7,348 nt of DNA from Ardenticatenales bacterium. Its GTDB lineage: Bacteria > Chloroflexota > Anaerolineae > Ardenticatenales > Ardenticatenaceae. How positions within the stretch are numbered: position 1 is the stretch's first letter; every line of letters starts with the position of its first letter. Location of the stretch: NCBI GenBank assembly GCA_013812995.1, contig JACCSL010000145.1, positions 1 through 7,348 on the forward strand, given 5' to 3'. Under the pieces are notes generated by a model. The model made no database searches. It saw nothing but the letters and a program-made list of their open reading frames with translations, and was not told where the DNA came from. A program made the translations under genes and the position numbers. Below are positions 6,057 through 7,348 of this stretch, piece by piece.

Positions 6057-6893
6057 CTACGCGGGCTTGTAGGCCCCTCGGATGCGGAACATATACTTGG
6101 TCGTGAGCCCGTCCGGCTTGTAGATTTCCCGCCAGAGATACACCACATTGTCGCCGTCATGGGCGCGACCCACGCGGTAGCCGTAGGGATCGTTGACAAT
6201 CCAGCCGTACAGTTTCGTGTTGGGGTCGTAGTAGTAGCCGCGAACGACGATGAGGTGTCCCCAGCCAAAGACATTGCCGCTGATGATCACCGGATGGCCC
6301 TCGTCCAGCGAGGCTTTGACATCCTCCTGCGTGGGCTTCCAGATGACTTCCACCTGGTTTTCTACGGGCGTCATAAAGCTTTCCAGCACGGGGATGACAC
6401 CTTTTTTCCCGCCCTTGCTCCCTGGGATCGCGACCCAGCCCATCCCGCTGACATAGTCCAGCGCGGTGCCATAGATGCCCTGCGCCTTGCCATTGCTGGG
6501 CGTGCCCGCCGACTGGTCGAAGGTGCGCCCGCTGTGCGTGAACGGATTCGAGACGTACCAGCCGTACGGGCTCTCGTGCGGCTGCGGCTTCGAGGCGGTG
6601 AAGGGCTTCGGCTCCAGCAGGCCATAGTACGCCAGCACCATTGTGCTGCTCGCAGCCCCGCAGGCATACTCCCCATTGAAATTATTGGCGGTGTCCCAGA
6701 GTTGATGAATGTAGGGCACCTCCAGGTTCACATCTGAGACAGGCGGCTCGCGCAGGCTGCGTCCCTGCGCCTCGATCTCGCGCATCTCTGCCTCGGTGGG
6801 CGGGGGCGGATATTCCAATCCCTCTTCCATCTCTCGGAAACGTGCGGCCTCTTCGGGGGTCATCTCGGCAATGGGCTCTTCAGGCTCAATCAT
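6057..6893 (-). CDS. C39-like (papain-fold) cysteine peptidase domain protein without signal peptide
   Basis: The 278-residue protein has a Peptidase_C39_2-like core from about residue 57. It shows VPYIHQLWD (59-67) with a likely oxyanion-hole Gln64, then EYACGAASSTMVLAYYG (75-91) with catalytic Cys78. GWGHLIVVRGYYYDP (210-224) supplies catalytic His213, and WIVNDPYGY (231-239) supplies the Asn/Asp third residue (234-235). This family cleaves peptides or, in some members, acts in related amide chemistry; the substrate here is unknown. Relatives are commonly exported, but this one has no signal peptide or membrane helix. Residues 1-50 are strongly acidic, with two similar segments, TPEEAARFREMEEG (12-25) and TEAEMREIEAQG (33-44), separated by PPPP. 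ATG at 6893 has AGGAG (rc of 6900-6904) six bases upstream. It has its own promoter and terminator. Confidence 0.85.
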   Translation of the reverse strand: MIEPEEPIAEMTPEEAARFREMEEGLEYPPPPTEAEMREIEAQGRSLREPPVSDVNLEVPYIHQLWDTANNFNGEYACGAASSTMVLAYYGLLEPKPFTASKPQPHESPYGWYVSNPFTHSGRTFDQSAGTPSNGKAQGIYGTALDYVSGMGWVAIPGSKGGKKGVIPVLESFMTPVENQVEVIWKPTQEDVKASLDEGHPVIISGNVFGWGHLIVVRGYYYDPNTKLYGWIVNDPYGYRVGRAHDGDNVVYLWREIYKPDGLTTKYMFRIRGAYKPA

Positions 6894-6917
6894 AGGTAGC
6901 TCCTTTCAAGAAACTCG

Positions 6918-6947
6918 AGTATAAGCGGGCGCGAGTCGTGGCGTCAA
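6918..6947 (-). promoter_or_regulatory. Sigma-70-type promoter of the C39-like peptidase gene
   Basis: On the - strand, TTGACG (6947-6942) and TATACT (6923-6918) are spaced by 18 bases, each matching five of six consensus positions. Transcription should begin near 6911, giving a short leader of about 18 bases that contains the AAAGGAGC ribosome-binding site (6906-6899). Repeated GTTGATGCG sites lie upstream at 7001-7030. Confidence 0.82.
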
Positions 6948-7000
6948 TGGCCCTACTTTCAGCGGAGATCAACACCTGGGAGCCGCGCCCGCTGGAAAAT

Positions 7001-7030
7001 CGCATCAACTGCCTGTGAATGCGCATCAAC
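7001..7030 (-). repeat. Tandem GTTGATGCG sites, 21-bp spacing, upstream of the peptidase promoter
   Basis: CGCATCAAC occurs at 7001-7009 and again at 7022-7030 (GTTGATGCG on the - strand). The 21-bp period puts both on the same face of the helix. The nearer copy is 53 bases behind the -35 box of the peptidase promoter, a usual place for an activator. A partial third copy, ATCAAC, is at 6968-6973. The regulatory role is inferred from position only. Confidence 0.4.
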
Positions 7031-7165
7031 CACATACCCGAGGGTTTGGCGAAATTTTCCTCCCGCTGGTGCACTACTGGGTGTGGAACCACACTATGCA
7101 TTTAGCTGGCTAGTTTTCAACGAGGGCAAAGCATTTAGAGCACGACTAGAGCCGACATTCCGCAT

Positions 7166-7179
7166 AGAACGAGCGTTCT
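7166..7179. promoter_or_regulatory. Candidate LexA-type SOS box
   Basis: AGAACGAGCGTTCT is a perfect 6+2+6 palindrome containing GAAC-RNRY-GTTC, the core of the LexA/DinR box known from Gram-positive bacteria. A -10-like GATAAT (7182-7187) follows on the + strand, with a poor -35 (TTCCGC, 7158-7163), so the box would fall in the promoter spacer, as LexA sites often do. No gene start is visible downstream before the window ends. The target gene, if any, lies outside to the right. Confidence 0.4.
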
Positions 7180-7268
7180 TTGATAATTAAAGGCTAAATT
7201 GAGGCGAAGTTGATCCTAATACTCTCATTTCGCGTAAAATTTACGGCCAAAAACCGAATTACTTCCAC

Positions 7269-7308
7269 CTACATATAGTGCCTCCATCACGGATACCACT
7301 ACATATAG
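7269..7308 (+). repeat. Pair of CTACATATAG direct repeats, 30-bp period
   Basis: CTACATATAG occurs at 7269-7278 and 7299-7308. Each copy is a near-palindrome (CTA...TAG) and the 30-bp period is close to three helical turns. Such a pair could bind a dimeric regulator of a gene beyond the right edge, but no gene is visible to support this. Confidence 0.35.
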
Positions 7309-7348
7309 GATTCGAGAAAGGCAAGGAGTGATTCTGTAGTAGCGCGAC

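Larger units (their letters stand above)
6894..7348. other. Right-hand non-coding region, AT-rich toward the edge, with operator-like repeats
   Basis: These 455 bases hold the peptidase promoter and ribosome-binding site at the left end and no convincing gene. A 71-codon - strand frame (7101-6886) has no ribosome-binding site and is crossed by the promoter. Short open frames enter from the right edge on the - strand (the longest, about 40 codons, ends near 7227), but none reads clearly as a protein. Palindromes seen here are GTGTGG-AA-CCACAC (7081-7094), TAGC-TG-GCTA (7103-7112), AGAACG-AG-CGTTCT (7166-7179) and CGTAAA-A-TTTACG (7233-7245). Direct repeats seen are CGCATCAAC (7001-7009, 7022-7030), GCATTTAG (7098-7105, 7131-7138) and CTACATATAG (7269-7278, 7299-7308). 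The base composition falls toward the right edge. Confidence 0.6.

Noticed and set aside
5714..6274. 186-codon - strand frame bridging the peptidase and membrane genes
   Set aside because: It is a third-frame shadow that overlaps both supported genes and the terminator.
6051..6737. 228-codon + strand frame opposite the peptidase gene
   Set aside because: The - strand protein carries the full C39-like active site, with promoter, ribosome-binding site and terminator. The + frame shows none of these.
6886..7101. 71-codon - strand frame overlapping the peptidase start
   Set aside because: It has no ribosome-binding site, contains the peptidase promoter and its own ribosome-binding site, and the protein resembles nothing I know.

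Overview
The window is a high-GC bacterial chromosome segment built around a tetrapyrrole (heme/siroheme/corrinoid) biosynthesis operon. hemA, hemC, hemD and hemE run on the + strand from 745 to 5084. A HemA of the glutamyl-tRNA reductase type means 5-aminolevulinate is made by the C5 route, as in most bacteria outside the alphaproteobacteria. The flanking genes have no clear assignment, and the family of short repeat between hemD and hemE is one I associate with Chloroflexota and some other phyla. A Chloroflexota host, perhaps a Ktedonobacteria-like lineage, is my best guess, but it is an inference without a database search.

Layout. Positions 1-550 (- strand) hold the N-terminal 183 codons of a multi-pass membrane protein that resembles GT-C/DUF2142-type glycosyltransferases and runs off the left edge. 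A divergent gap with a near-consensus sigma-70 promoter (669-696) follows, driving hemA. hemA/hemC and hemC/hemD overlap by 4 bp (GTGA and TTGA), with start codons ATG, GTG and TTG in order. Between hemD and hemE the tight packing is broken by a 316-bp gap. It holds a 244-bp element with 15-bp perfect terminal inverted repeats and a nested palindromic repeat, and it starts 2 bp after an apparently orphaned AGGAGG ribosome-binding sequence. hemE ends in a GC-rich hairpin that includes its stop codon and meets a convergent gene 10 bp away.

The right part holds two - strand genes. The first transcribed is a papain-like C39-type cysteine peptidase domain protein (6057-6893). It has its own sigma-70 promoter, an ideal ribosome-binding site, an acidic N-terminus without a signal peptide, and a classic intrinsic terminator. 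Only 15 bp past the terminator T-tract comes the start of an unrecognised four-helix membrane protein with CxxC and CxC cysteine pairs (5095-5991). Its expression probably depends on terminator read-through. The last 400 bp (6948-7348) are AT-richer and show no convincing gene. They carry several operator-like sequences: paired GTTGATGCG sites behind the peptidase promoter, a GAAC-N4-GTTC box matching the Gram-positive-type LexA core, and a pair of CTACATATAG repeats 30 bp apart.

The hem genes together convert glutamyl-tRNA toward uroporphyrinogen III and coproporphyrinogen III. HemL and HemB, needed between HemA and HemC, are not in this window. The most original material is the hemD-hemE insertion and the peptidase/membrane-protein pair with its regulatory region. 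Nothing here by itself proves a new biological system.
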